Shown: positions 14,078-25,139, numbered from the stretch's first letter. The stretch is DNA of 25,540 nucleotides from DATEJJ01 sp039649115 (GCA_039649115.1 JBBWZQ010000367.1:1-25540); one strand, 5' to 3'. Notes: generated from the letters alone by a model not told the origin. Numbers and translations: made by a program.

Positions 14078-15811
14078 TCAGTGGTCCCGGTAGCTGGCGC
14101 CGCCGTGTGACTCGCTGGTCAGTGGCTTCGCACCACCGGGCGGCGGGGCCGCGATCGACCCGCCCGGCGACAGGTGCGGGAACTTCAGGTCGAACGCCGG
14201 CCGCTCCGAGCGGATGCGGGGCATGCGGTCGAAGTTGCGCAGCGGCGGCGGGCACCCGGTCGCCCACTCCAGCGACATGCCGTATCCCCACGGGTCGTCG
14301 ACCTCGACGACCGTCCCCGCCTTGTACGACTTCCACACGTTGTACGCGAAGAACAGGGTCGAGATGCCCAGCGTGAAGGCACCGATCGTGGAGATCGTGT
14401 TCAGGATGGTGAAACCGTCGCCGGCCAGATAGTCCGCGTACCGGCGGGGCATGCCCATCGCGCCGAGCCAGTGCTGCACCAGGAACGTGGCATGGAAGCC
14501 GATCAAGGTGAGCCAGAAGTGCACCTTGCCCAGCCGCTCGTCCAGCATCCGCCCGGTCATCTTCGGGAACCAGAAGTACACGCCGGCGTAGACCGCGAAC
14601 ACGATCGTCCCGAACAGCACGTAGTGGAAGTGCGCCACCACGAAGTAGGTGTCCGACACGTGGAAGTCCACCGGCGGGCTGGCCAGCAGCACGCCGGACA
14701 GGCCACCGAGCAGGAACGTGGTGAGGAAGCCGATGGCGAACAGCATCGGCGTCTCGAACGTGAGCTGGCCGCGCCACATCGTGCCGATCCAGTTGAAGAA
14801 CTTCACACCGGTGGGCACGGCGATGAGGAACGTCAGGAAGGAGAAGAACGGCAGCAGCACCTGGCCGGTGGCGTACATGTGGTGCGCCCACACGGTCATC
14901 GACAGCGCCGCGATCGCGATGGTCGCGCTGACCAGCGTCTTGTACCCGAAGATGGGCTTGCGGGAGAAGACCGGGATGACCTCGGAGATGATCCCGAAGA
15001 ACGGCAGCGCGACGATGTAGACCTCGGGGTGGCCGAAGAACCAGAACAGGTGCTGCCACAGCATGGCGCCACCGGTCGCGGAGTCGAAGACGTGGGCACC
15101 GAGGACCCGGTCGGCCATGACGGCCAGCGCCGCGGCGGCCAGGATCGGGAACACCATGATCACTAGCAGCGAGGTGACCAGGATGTTCCAGGTGAAGACC
15201 GGCATCCGGAACATCGTCATGCCCGGGGCGCGCAGCGTCAGGATGGTGGTGATCATGTTGACCGCGCCGAGGATGGTGCCCAGACCGGAGATGGTCAGGC
15301 CGACGAACCACATGTTCGCGCCGACGCCCGGCGAGTTCGCCCCGTTGGCCAGCGGCTGGTACGCGAACCAGCCGAAGTCGGCCGCGCCGCCCGGCGTCAG
15401 GAACCCGCCCACGGTCAGCGAGGCGCCGAACAGGTAGAGCCAGTATGCGAACGCGTTCAGCCGGGGGAACGACACGTCGGGTGCGCCGATCTGCAGCGGC
15501 ACGATGTAGTTGGCGAACGCGAAGACGATCGGCGTCGCGAAGAACAGCAGCATGATCGTGCCGTGCATGGTGAACAGCTGGTTGTACTGCTCGGGAGACA
15601 GGAACTGCAGTCCGGGCCGGGCCAGCTCGGCGCGCATCAACAGGGCCATCGCGCCGCCGATCGCGAAGAACGCGAACGACGTGACGAGGTACATCAGCCC
15701 GATCTGCTTCGCGTCGGTGGTGCGCAACAGGCGCCCGAACGCCGAGCCCTTGACGGGCTCGCGCACGGGCCAGGGCCGCGTCACGATCGGCTTCGGAGCG
15801 ACGGTGGTCAC
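14078..15811 (-). CDS. ctaD: Cytochrome c oxidase subunit I (aa3-type)
   Basis: Catalytic subunit of the terminal oxidase that reduces O2 and pumps protons; 577 residues with about 12 membrane helices. Metal ligands are in place: the heme a His in FTMHGTIMLLFF, the CuB His and cross-linked Tyr in WFFGHPEVYIVALP, the CuB His pair in VWAHHMYATG, and the heme a3/a histidines in VVAHFHYVLFG. The hydrophilic C-terminal tail (from about residue 510) is Pro/Gly-rich. GTG 15811 is preceded by AGGAGG at a spacing of five. A possible -10, TATTCT, lies at 15878-15873. Other oxidase subunits are not in the window, typical for a stand-alone actinobacterial ctaD. Confidence 0.97.
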   Translation of the reverse strand: MTTVAPKPIVTRPWPVREPVKGSAFGRLLRTTDAKQIGLMYLVTSFAFFAIGGAMALLMRAELARPGLQFLSPEQYNQLFTMHGTIMLLFFATPIVFAFANYIVPLQIGAPDVSFPRLNAFAYWLYLFGASLTVGGFLTPGGAADFGWFAYQPLANGANSPGVGANMWFVGLTISGLGTILGAVNMITTILTLRAPGMTMFRMPVFTWNILVTSLLVIMVFPILAAAALAVMADRVLGAHVFDSATGGAMLWQHLFWFFGHPEVYIVALPFFGIISEVIPVFSRKPIFGYKTLVSATIAIAALSMTVWAHHMYATGQVLLPFFSFLTFLIAVPTGVKFFNWIGTMWRGQLTFETPMLFAIGFLTTFLLGGLSGVLLASPPVDFHVSDTYFVVAHFHYVLFGTIVFAVYAGVYFWFPKMTGRMLDERLGKVHFWLTLIGFHATFLVQHWLGAMGMPRRYADYLAGDGFTILNTISTIGAFTLGISTLFFAYNVWKSYKAGTVVEVDDPWGYGMSLEWATGCPPPLRNFDRMPRIRSERPAFDLKFPHLSPGGSIAAPPPGGAKPLTSESHGGASYRDH

Positions 15812-15939
15812 GAGGGCCTCCTGCAGAACTGGTCCGGGCCACGACCGAAAGATCCGGCCGTACCTCGGACGCAGAATAGCTCCCGGGCGGCGGGCGCCGG
15901 CCGAGGGGTGGCCGTTGGGTGGCGGATCCGCGTTCTGGC

Positions 15940-16239
15940 CTACTTGGCGGGCACGTTCGCGCCGATCTGGAAGCCGATCGCGCCGGCGGCGAGCGCGGCG
16001 AGCACGAGCAGCACGATGCCCCAGCCGATCAGCCGGTCCGGCGCGCCGAGCCGGCGCAGCGCCCGGGCGCCCCGGTCGGCGTCGCTGGTCTCCACGGCCG
16101 CCGCGGTGGTGTCCGGCATGGCACCGTCGGCCGGCACCGCACCCGCCTTGGGCCAGGCGCGCAGGATGATGATGCCGGCACCACTCAGGACCAATAAGGT
16201 ACCGAGGACGGTCATCGCCCCCGCAATCCAGTTCCGCAT
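15940..16239 (-). CDS. Small two-segment membrane protein of unknown function
   Basis: 99 residues: MRNWIAGAMTVLGTLLVLSGAG opens with a first membrane segment (about residues 5-26). A polar loop of about 40 residues rich in Ala, Asp and Arg follows, then a second segment IGWGIVLLVLAALAAGAIGF. ATG 16239 is preceded by GGAGGAAG, a strong ribosome site; an alternative start four codons upstream would destroy that site. It sits between the TPR/FnIII gene and ctaD on the same strand, with a 128-base gap to ctaD that has a possible -10 of its own. A role near the oxidase is possible but only from position. Confidence 0.75.
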   Translation of the reverse strand: MRNWIAGAMTVLGTLLVLSGAGIIILRAWPKAGAVPADGAMPDTTAAAVETSDADRGARALRRLGAPDRLIGWGIVLLVLAALAAGAIGFQIGANVPAK

Positions 16240-16291
16240 GCTTCCTCCCACGCTCCGGGCACCGCTGAAACGGGCTTCAGGTTAGCGGGAG

Positions 16292-17635
16292 TCAGCCGTG
16301 CCGCGTAGTACACACTTCGTCGGCGCGGGCGACGGCGTCCCCGGGGTACACCATCGCGATGATCACGCAGTAGTTCGCGGTGGGGTCCAACCCGCCCAGC
16401 ACGTGCTCCTGGGTGCCGGCCGGCAACGGCCGCAGCGGGCCCGCGGGCTGCCCGCCACGGGAGAGCGCCAGGAGCACCGTGCCGGCCCCCTCGCTCGGAT
16501 CGGTCCAGGTCACCGTGATGCTCGTGCCATCGTCCTGGAGGGTCACGTTGCCCGGTGGCGGGCGCGGACCGTCCACCGCGCTCGGTGCGGCCCCGCTCGG
16601 CGGCGGGGCGGCGGCCTGGCTGGTGACCGCCTGGCCCGTACCGGCGGGCCCGCCACCGTGCCCGCGCAGCGCCAGGCCGGCGGCCAGCGACCCGACCACG
16701 ACCAGCAGCGCGGCGCCGACGAGTGCCAGCCGGGGCAGCCCCCGCCGCCGCGCCGGTGCCGGGTCCGGCGGCTCGAGTGCCCACGGTTCGGCCGCGAAGA
16801 CCGGCTCCGCCCTTCGGCGAGCGCGGTGCGCGGTCGGTACCGGCTCCGCCAGCGCGGTAACCGGCGGCGCGACGCGCTGGCCCGCCCCGTCCGGCCGGTA
16901 CACCGGTTGGTCGAGCGGCAGCTCCACCGGCACCGGCCGGGGCGCGGGCGGCGGGGAGGGCGGCGGCGCGGGCGGCGGCGGCCGCTCGGCCGCGGCCAGG
17001 CCACCCTCGACCAGGGCGGTGAGCGGGTGATCCGGGCCGAGCGCGGCCCGCGCCGTCACGAGCGCGGCGGCGAGTACCCGCCGGGCCTGCGCGGTCTCGC
17101 CCCGCTCGCCGTGCAGCCGGCCCAGCTCCACGGCGAGCCGGATGGTGTCCGGGTCACCGGAGCCGAACGTGGCGCGGTGGACACGGAACGCCTCGGTGAG
17201 ATCACGCACCGCCACGTCCGCGTCGCCGCGGTCCCGGTGCAGCAGCGCCAGGTTGGCCATGGCCAGCAGCAGCGCCCGGCCGGCCGGTCCGTCCACTTTG
17301 GCGCCACCGTCGATGACCAGCTGGTACTGCCGCTCCGCCTCGGCCAGCACGCCACGGTCGTGCAGCACGGTGCCCAGCACGACACCCGCGCGTACCGCGG
17401 CCGGGTGCGCCGGACCGTACCGGCGCCGGCACTCGTGCGCCGCCTCGACCGCGAGCGGGTACGCCTCCTCCGTCTCGCCCAGCTCGCGCAGCACCTCGGC
17501 CAGCATCCGCCGGGCGGACAGCCCGTCCAGCTCGTCGACGGGCAGCCGGGTGACCAGATCCTCCAGGACGGGCCGGGCGCCGTCGAAATCCCACCGGGCG
17601 AGGAGCCCGGCGGCATCGCTGACGGTCGGTGTCAC
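16292..17635 (-). CDS. Tetratricopeptide-repeat protein with one transmembrane segment and a C-terminal fibronectin type III domain
   Basis: A 447-residue protein of three parts. Residues about 1-215 are helical repeats of TPR type (for example ETEEAYPLAVEAAHECRRRYG, GVLAEAERQYQLVIDGG). A Pro-rich linker follows at about 220-295, then a single membrane segment LALVGAALLVVVGSLAAGLAL at about 300-322. The outer end is a fibronectin III domain (about 360-446) with ITVTWTDPSEG and NYCVIIAMVYPG, containing two cysteines. The likely topology is TPR inside and FnIII outside. The start is GTG 17635 with only weak GGGCGG upstream. The ctaD-side neighbour follows after 52 bases. No catalytic domain is seen; a scaffold or sensing role is a guess. 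Confidence 0.82.
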   Translation of the reverse strand: MTPTVSDAAGLLARWDFDGARPVLEDLVTRLPVDELDGLSARRMLAEVLRELGETEEAYPLAVEAAHECRRRYGPAHPAAVRAGVVLGTVLHDRGVLAEAERQYQLVIDGGAKVDGPAGRALLLAMANLALLHRDRGDADVAVRDLTEAFRVHRATFGSGDPDTIRLAVELGRLHGERGETAQARRVLAAALVTARAALGPDHPLTALVEGGLAAAERPPPPAPPPSPPPAPRPVPVELPLDQPVYRPDGAGQRVAPPVTALAEPVPTAHRARRRAEPVFAAEPWALEPPDPAPARRRGLPRLALVGAALLVVVGSLAAGLALRGHGGGPAGTGQAVTSQAAAPPPSGAAPSAVDGPRPPPGNVTLQDDGTSITVTWTDPSEGAGTVLLALSRGGQPAGPLRPLPAGTQEHVLGGLDPTANYCVIIAMVYPGDAVARADEVCTTRHG

Positions 17636-17710
17636 GCCGCCCAGCGTGGCGCAACCCCTCCCAAGAGCACAATCACATCGGTTCGCTTCGCGAAGGCGCG
17701 GCGCTCACTG

Positions 17711-20422
<2,712 letters not shown>

Positions 20423-20488
20423 GCGCGCCTTCCCCGCTCATATGCGACATTCTCCCTCGCCGGTGTTTCGGCCGGGTAAGCCATGGCA

Positions 20489-20540
20489 CTTTCCAGGAAA
20501 GAGCAGGTCAAAGGAGATCAAGTACGGGTACCTTCCGGAA
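20489..20540. promoter_or_regulatory. Paired palindromes in the divergent glycosidase/debranching-enzyme promoter region
   Basis: CTTTCC-A-GGAAAG (20489-20501) and TTCCGGAA (20533-20540) share a TTCC/GGAA core. Their centres are about 41.5 bases apart, near four helical turns, so two dimers of one regulator could bind on the same face of the DNA. The 155-base region is visibly richer in A and T than its surroundings. The regulator is unknown. Confidence 0.4.
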
Positions 20541-20564
20541 AAGTGCGCGGACTGTCGGGTGCGG

Positions 20565-20577
20565 GATAATCTCAGCC
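20565..20577 (+). promoter_or_regulatory. -10 element of the debranching-enzyme gene
   Basis: GATAAT (20565-20570), overlapping TAATCT (20567-20572), lies 5-7 bases before the GTG at 20578, implying a leaderless transcript. No ribosome site is correctly placed. A clear -35 is not visible. Confidence 0.45.
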
Positions 20578-22539
20578 GTGTCGATCTTCTTCGGTCCCGG
20601 TGTGTGCGGCCATCTCGACGAGGGTGCCAGCCGCGAGTGGCTGGTACCCGACGGCTGCGGCGGTTATGCCATGGGTACGGTCAGCGGCCTGCGTACCCGC
20701 CGGTACCACGCGCTGCTGGTCACCTCGGTCAGCACGCCCGCGCAGCGGCGGGTCGCCCTGGCCGCGCTCGACCCGGTGCTGGAGCTGCCCTCGGGGGCAA
20801 CGGTCCGGCTGGGCGTACACGAGTGGGCCTCGGGTGCGGTGGTGCCCGAGGGACACCTGTACCTGGAACGGTTCGACCTGATCGACGGGGTACCTCGCTG
20901 GCGTTGGCGGATCGGCGACATCGTGCTCGAACGCGAGCTTGCCATGGTGGCCGGGCGGCCGGCGCTCGGCGTGGTGCACCGGCTGCGCTCGGGCGGGCCG
21001 GTGCGGCTGTCCACCGAGGCGCTGTGCACCTGGCGTGACGCGCACGGCGAGCGGTACGCGTCCGGGCCGCCGCTGTCCATGTCGCCCACGGTGGACGGTG
21101 TGCGGGTCGAGCAGGCGTACCGGCTGTCCGGGCCCGGCTGGCAGCCGACCGGCGAGTGGTACCTGGGTGCCCGGCTGCGCGAGGAGGAGGCGCGGGGGCT
21201 GGCCGCGCAGGAGGATCTCTGGTGCGCCGGTCGGTTCACCGCCGACCTGTCCGGCCCGGGTGCCGCGCTGGAGGTGTGCGCGTGGGCCGGGGACCTGTCC
21301 GACGAGCCGCCGCGGGCCGGCGACATCGTGGCGGGCGCACGGACGCGGGCCCGCCTGGTGGTGGCCGCGGCCCGGCCGGCCGACGAGGTGGACGCCGCGC
21401 TCGCACTGGCCGCGGACGCGTTCATCGTGCGCGGGCCTGGCGCGTCGCAGAGCGGCGGGGCGAGCGACGCCGCGGGCATCGACGTCGTCGCGGGGTATCC
21501 GTGGTTCGGCGCCTGGTCGCGGGACACGATGATCTCGTACGAGGGGCTGTTCCTCGCCACCGGCCGCGCCGAGGAGGGACGCCGGCTGCTGCTGGAGTAC
21601 GCGCGGACCCTGTCCGAAGGGATGCTCGCCAACACGGCCGACGCCGGTGCGCCGGAGTACAACACGGTCGACGGGACGCTCTGGTTCGTGCACGCGATCG
21701 GCCGGCACGTCGCGGTGACCGGCGACACCGACCTCGCCCAGCAGCTGCTGCCCGCCCTGGACGCCATCGTGAAGGCGCATGTGGACGGCACCCGGTTCGG
21801 GATCCGGGTGGACTCCCGGGATTACCTGCTTTCGGCTGGTATGCCCGGATACGCTCTAACGTGGATGGACGCTCGCGTCGACGGCGTCGGCGTCACCCCC
21901 CGTATCGGTAAGCCCGTGGAGGTCAACGCGCTATGGATCAACGCGCTGGGCATCATCGGGCGGCTGCGCGGCGACGGCGAGAGCGAGATGTTCCGGAGAG
22001 CGACGGAGTCCTTCCGCAGCGTCTTCCCGGCACCCACCGGCTGGCTCTACGATGTCGTGGACGGAGCCCCCGGATCCGTCGCCACCACCCCTGGCGACAC
22101 GGTCACCCGGGACGCGGCGTTGCGACCCAACCAGCTACTCGCCTACGCGCTGCCCTACGCACCCCTGTACGGCCAGCGCCACTCGTCAGCGATCGATGCC
22201 AACCTCGTCACTCCTCTCGGACTGAGGAGTTTGAGTCCGACGGAACCTGGGTATCGGGGCCGCCATCGTGGCGGCAGCGCGGCCCGGGACCACGCCTATC
22301 ACCAGGGGACGGTGTGGCCGTGGTTGATCGGCCCGTACGCGGAATCCCTCCGGGCCAGTGGCCGGCCCGCCGGCGCGAACCTGTTCGCCGGCCTGTCCGC
22401 CCATCTCGCCGAATACGGTCTCGGCTCGATTTCGGAGACCGCTGATGGCGACCGGCCGCACGCCGCGACCGGTTGCCCTTTTCAGGCGTGGTCGGTGGCG
22501 GAGGTACTCCGGGTTCGCCGTGCCGTCAACGAGTCCTGA
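20578..22539 (+). CDS. Amylo-alpha-1,6-glucosidase (glycogen debranching enzyme type)
   Basis: A 653-residue cytoplasmic enzyme of the bacterial/archaeal GDE type. The N-terminal beta-domain begins SIFFGPGVCG and continues SREWLVPDGCGGYAMGTVSG and TRRYHALLV. The C-terminal (alpha/alpha)6 barrel has WFGAWSRDTMISYEGLFLATG (Asp316 is probably catalytic), ADAGAPEYNTVDGTLWFVHA, WMDARVDGVGVTPRIGKPVEVNALW and YHQGTVWPWLIGPYAESL. Such enzymes hydrolyse alpha-1,6 branches in glycogen or limit dextrins. GTG 20578 is the start; the upstream open frame to 20182 runs antisense through the GH63 gene. Together with the divergent glycosidase and the downstream GT4 enzyme it points to alpha-glucan turnover. 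Confidence 0.92.
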   Translation: MSIFFGPGVCGHLDEGASREWLVPDGCGGYAMGTVSGLRTRRYHALLVTSVSTPAQRRVALAALDPVLELPSGATVRLGVHEWASGAVVPEGHLYLERFDLIDGVPRWRWRIGDIVLERELAMVAGRPALGVVHRLRSGGPVRLSTEALCTWRDAHGERYASGPPLSMSPTVDGVRVEQAYRLSGPGWQPTGEWYLGARLREEEARGLAAQEDLWCAGRFTADLSGPGAALEVCAWAGDLSDEPPRAGDIVAGARTRARLVVAAARPADEVDAALALAADAFIVRGPGASQSGGASDAAGIDVVAGYPWFGAWSRDTMISYEGLFLATGRAEEGRRLLLEYARTLSEGMLANTADAGAPEYNTVDGTLWFVHAIGRHVAVTGDTDLAQQLLPALDAIVKAHVDGTRFGIRVDSRDYLLSAGMPGYALTWMDARVDGVGVTPRIGKPVEVNALWINALGIIGRLRGDGESEMFRRATESFRSVFPAPTGWLYDVVDGAPGSVATTPGDTVTRDAALRPNQLLAYALPYAPLYGQRHSSAIDANLVTPLGLRSLSPTEPGYRGRHRGGSAARDHAYHQGTVWPWLIGPYAESLRASGRPAGANLFAGLSAHLAEYGLGSISETADGDRPHAATGCPFQAWSVAEVLRVRRAVNES

Positions 22540-22639
22540 TGTCAGAGTCACACAAGAGCTTTACGCATCCGAAACACCTCGGACGCCACAGGTAAATCCC
22601 GCATGGCACGATAGTCGACGTTCCCCCGTTCACGCGCTG

Positions 22640-22659
22640 AGGCACCCAATGCGGTGCCT
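22640..22659. promoter_or_regulatory. Inverted repeat between the debranching-enzyme and GT4 genes
   Basis: AGGCACC (22640-22646) and GGTGCCT (22653-22659) are perfect 7-base arms separated by six bases. They lie within the 176-base gap between the two genes and 57 bases before the GTG of the second. It may be an operator or a short attenuating/terminating hairpin; no T-run follows. Confidence 0.35.
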
Positions 22660-22715
22660 ATCGGTGTATGCCCCGGGGGCGCTTTGGGGCGGAGCTGAAG
22701 CAAAGGGAGGCGGCT

Positions 22716-24032
22716 GTGCCGCAGGAGAGGAAGATGGGGATCACTCGTCCGTTGCGCGTGCTGATGCTGTCCTGGGAATATCCCCCGGTCGTCGTCGGTG
22801 GTCTGGGGCGGCACGTCCACGCGCTGGCCACCTCGCTGGCCGCGGCCGGCCACCAGGTCACGGTGGTCACCCGGCATTCGCCTGACGCTCCACTGGAGGA
22901 GCTTCGCGAGGGGGTACGCGTCGTGCGCGCCCCGGAAGATCCGCCGCTGTTCCCGCTCGCCACTCCGACGCTCCTGGCCTGGACCATGGCCTTCAACCAC
23001 AGCCTGACCCGGGCCGCCCTGCACGCCGCCGCCACCGACTCCTTCGACGTCATCCACGCGCACGACTGGCTGGTCACGCACACCGCGGTCACCCTGCGCG
23101 ACCATCTCGGCATCCCGCTCATCGCCACCATCCACGCCACCGAGGCGGGCCGCCACCAGGGTTGGCTGCCGGACGAAATGAACAGGTGCATCCACTCGGT
23201 GGAGTGGTGGCTCGGCCAGGAGGCCAGCACGGTGCTGGTCTGCTCCGGGTACATGCGTTGGGAGGTGTCCCGGCTGCTGGAGCTGGCCCCCGGGAAGGTA
23301 CAGGTCATCCCCAACGGCGTGGACGCTCCGGTCTGGCAGGCACCGGCGGATGCGGTCGCGGCGGCGCGCGCCCGGTTCGCCGGGGACGGCCCGCTGCTCG
23401 GCTTCGCCGGCCGCCTGGTCTACGAGAAGGGCGTGCAGCACCTGGTCTCCGCGCTGCCCGAACTGCGGCACCGGCACCCGGGCCTGCGCGTGGTGATCGC
23501 CGGGGACGGGCCGCACCGCGCCGAGTTGCAGGACGCGACCAGGCGCCTGCGGCTGGACCGGGCAGTCAGCTTCGCCGGCTTCGTCGGCGCGGACCTGCCG
23601 GCCACGCTCGCGGCCACCGACGCGATGGTGGTACCGAGCATCTACGAACCGTTCGGCATGGTCGCGCTGGAGGCGGCCGCGGCCGGCGCGCCGCTCGCCG
23701 TGTCGGCGACCGGCGGCCTGGCCGAGATCGTGGAGCCCGGCGTCACCGGGGTCACCTTCCCGGCCAAGAACCCCGACGCGCTGGCCGACGCGGTGTCCCT
23801 CCTGCTCCGCGACGAGACCGCCGCGCGGCGGATGGCCGACCAGGCCCGGGAGATGGTGGAGACCCGGTACGGCTGGTCGGCGATCGCGCAGAAGACGGCG
23901 GACGGCTACCGCGGCGCCATCGCGCGGGCGCCGGAAAACCAGGCACAGGCTAGGGCCAGAGTGGTCGCCAGCCGACCCATGATCGTGGTACCCGACGGCA
24001 ACCTGCTCGCCCTCGACGGCGCCGTCCTGTGA
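22716..24032 (+). CDS. GT4 glycosyltransferase, Rv3032-like alpha-1,4-glucan synthase
   Basis: A 438-residue GT-B enzyme. The N-terminus LRVLMLSWEYPPVVVGGLGRHVH, the middle DVIHAHDWLVTHTAV, ATIHATEAGRHQGW, and HSVEWWLGQEASTVLVCS closely match M. tuberculosis Rv3032, which builds alpha-1,4-glucan (methylglucose lipopolysaccharide and glycogen) from a nucleotide glucose donor. The donor domain shows GFAGRLVYEKGVQHLV and PSIYEPFGMVALEAAAAG with the E-x7-E motif. I chose GTG 22716 because AAAGGGAGG ends five bases before it; ATG 22734, preceded by AGGAGAGG, is an equally possible start. The context of a debranching enzyme and a glycosidase agrees with glucan metabolism. Acceptor is inference. Confidence 0.9.
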   Translation: MPQERKMGITRPLRVLMLSWEYPPVVVGGLGRHVHALATSLAAAGHQVTVVTRHSPDAPLEELREGVRVVRAPEDPPLFPLATPTLLAWTMAFNHSLTRAALHAAATDSFDVIHAHDWLVTHTAVTLRDHLGIPLIATIHATEAGRHQGWLPDEMNRCIHSVEWWLGQEASTVLVCSGYMRWEVSRLLELAPGKVQVIPNGVDAPVWQAPADAVAAARARFAGDGPLLGFAGRLVYEKGVQHLVSALPELRHRHPGLRVVIAGDGPHRAELQDATRRLRLDRAVSFAGFVGADLPATLAATDAMVVPSIYEPFGMVALEAAAAGAPLAVSATGGLAEIVEPGVTGVTFPAKNPDALADAVSLLLRDETAARRMADQAREMVETRYGWSAIAQKTADGYRGAIARAPENQAQARARVVASRPMIVVPDGNLLALDGAVL

Positions 24033-24033
24033 C

Positions 24034-24060
24034 CTCGCCGGCCGCGCCGACGCTGGCGAG
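24034..24060 (+). terminator. Hairpin after the GT4 gene
   Basis: CTCGCCGGC (24034-24042) can pair with GCTGGCGAG (24052-24060) with one G-U pair and a nine-base loop. It begins two bases after the GT4 stop and ends 15 bases before the next start, so it may end the glucan transcript. No T-run follows. Confidence 0.4.
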
Positions 24061-24075
24061 TGGTTGACTAGATCC

Positions 24076-24669
24076 ATGAGTGATGACGTCACGTTCTGGT
24101 TCGACCCGGCCTGCCCGTTCACCTGGCGCACCTCGCGCTGGCTGCTCGGCGTCACCGGGGCGCGCGGCCAGAGCATCAACTGGCGGCTGATGAGCCTGGC
24201 CGTCCTGAACGAGGGCAAGGAGATCCCCGAGCAGTACCGGGAACCGATGATGCGGTCGGTACGCGCGCAGCGCCTGCTGTTCGCCGCCGGACAGCGGCAC
24301 GGCCAGGACGGGCTCGCCACGCTCTACACGGAGATCGGCGAGCGGGTGCACTGGAAGGGCCACCCGATGGACGACGACGTGCTCGCCGAGGCCGTCGCCG
24401 CCGCGGGACTGCCCACCGGCCTGCTCGACGCGGCCGACGACACGGACCTTGACGCGGAGGTACGGGAAAGCCACGACGCCGGCCAGGCCCGGGTGGGTAT
24501 GGAGTCGGGCAGCCCGATCGTGGCGCTCGGCGAGGGACCGGGCTTCTTCGGCCCCGTCGTGGTGCCGGTACCCGAGGGAGAGTCGGCGGAGAAGCTGTAC
24601 GACGCTCTCCGCCTGCTGTCCGCGGTGCCGGAGTTCAGCGAGCTGAAGCGCTCCCGCAACTCCTTCTAG
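24076..24669 (+). CDS. DsbA-family protein, mycothiol-dependent nitroreductase (Rv2466c) type
   Basis: A 197-residue thioredoxin-fold protein without a signal peptide, so cytoplasmic. The N-terminus VTFWFDPACPFTWRTSRW and then LMSLAVLNEGKEIPEQYRE, with FFGPVV and ELKRSR near the C-terminus, match M. tuberculosis Rv2466c, a mycothiol-dependent reductase of the DsbA superfamily. The active site is Cys13-Pro-Phe-Thr16: the second cysteine of the usual CPWC is replaced by Thr, leaving a monothiol site that could still react with mycothiol disulfides. ATG 24076 is used; no ribosome site is seen, and TTGACT six bases upstream may be a weak -10 of a leaderless transcript. Confidence 0.88.
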   Translation: MSDDVTFWFDPACPFTWRTSRWLLGVTGARGQSINWRLMSLAVLNEGKEIPEQYREPMMRSVRAQRLLFAAGQRHGQDGLATLYTEIGERVHWKGHPMDDDVLAEAVAAAGLPTGLLDAADDTDLDAEVRESHDAGQARVGMESGSPIVALGEGPGFFGPVVVPVPEGESAEKLYDALRLLSAVPEFSELKRSRNSF

Positions 24670-24787
24670 CCGCCGGCCGCTTCGCCCTGCGCACCACCGG
24701 TGCCGTCGTCGCCGTGGCCGTGGCGTCTGGCCCCGGTCACCATGATCAGGGTGTTGCGGCGTTGACGTGATCACGAGTTGCCGGAGG

Positions 24788-24809
24788 AACGCGTAGTCGA
24801 CTACTCGTT
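24788..24809. repeat. 22-base near-perfect palindrome
   Basis: A perfect 12-base palindrome GTAGTCGACTAC (24793-24804) is extended by AACG/CGTT arms with one mismatched pair (24792/24805). More weakly paired CCGG ends lie further out. It could be a protein-binding site or a cruciform; no gene starts beside it. Confidence 0.5.
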
Positions 24810-24845
24810 TCTCCGCCGGACCGCGATCAACCCCCGGCTCGTCGT

Positions 24846-25139
24846 GATCACGGCGCCGCCCGAGCGATCACCGCGCCCCCCGCACCCGATCACGGCGCCC
24901 CACCCGATCACGGCGCCGCACCCCGATCACGGCGCCGCACCGCATCACGCGCCGCACCCCGATCACGCCGCCGCACCCCATCACGCGCCGCACCCCGATC
25001 ACGACGCCGCACCCGATCACGCCCCCGCACCCCGATCACGACGCCGCACCCGATCACGCCGCCGCACCCGATCACGACGCCCGCGCACGCGATCACGATT
25101 CCGTGCCCGCCCGACCACGACGCCCGCTCAGGCGATCAC
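24846..25139. repeat. Array of 18-base tandem repeats centred on GATCAC
   Basis: Sixteen occurrences of GATCAC or a one-base variant (CATCAC, GACCAC) start at 24846, 24866, 24888, 24906, 24925, 24943, 24961, 24979, 24997, 25015, 25034, 25052, 25070, 25091, 25113 and 25134. Between 24888 and 25070 the spacing is 18 bases (twice 19). The consensus unit is GATCACGnCGCCGCACCC. Flanking units are longer (20-22) and more divergent, as expected for an array that grew by slippage from its centre. Confidence 0.85.

Noticed and set aside
13650..15842. 730-residue open frame on the minus strand overlapping ctaD and pncA
   Set aside because: It is a shifted frame of ctaD, which carries all heme and copper ligands in its own frame.
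16263..16288. Hairpin between the TPR/FnIII gene and the small membrane gene
   Set aside because: The CTGAA/TTCAG stem is only five pairs, and the outer CCGCT/AGCGG pairing competes with it; too weak to annotate.
20483..20569. 28-codon frame starting MALSRKEQVK upstream of the debranching enzyme
   Set aside because: It could be a leader peptide, and an AAAGGAG occurs inside it, but there is no ribosome site before its ATG and the leaderless -10 overlaps its stop. Too short to support.
24846..25139. CRISPR array
   Set aside because: The units are contiguous 18-base repeats with no unique spacers and no cas gene nearby.
24846..25139. G-quadruplex cluster on the minus strand
   Set aside because: Each unit offers only one GGG run about 15 bases from the next, so loops would be too long for a stable structure.
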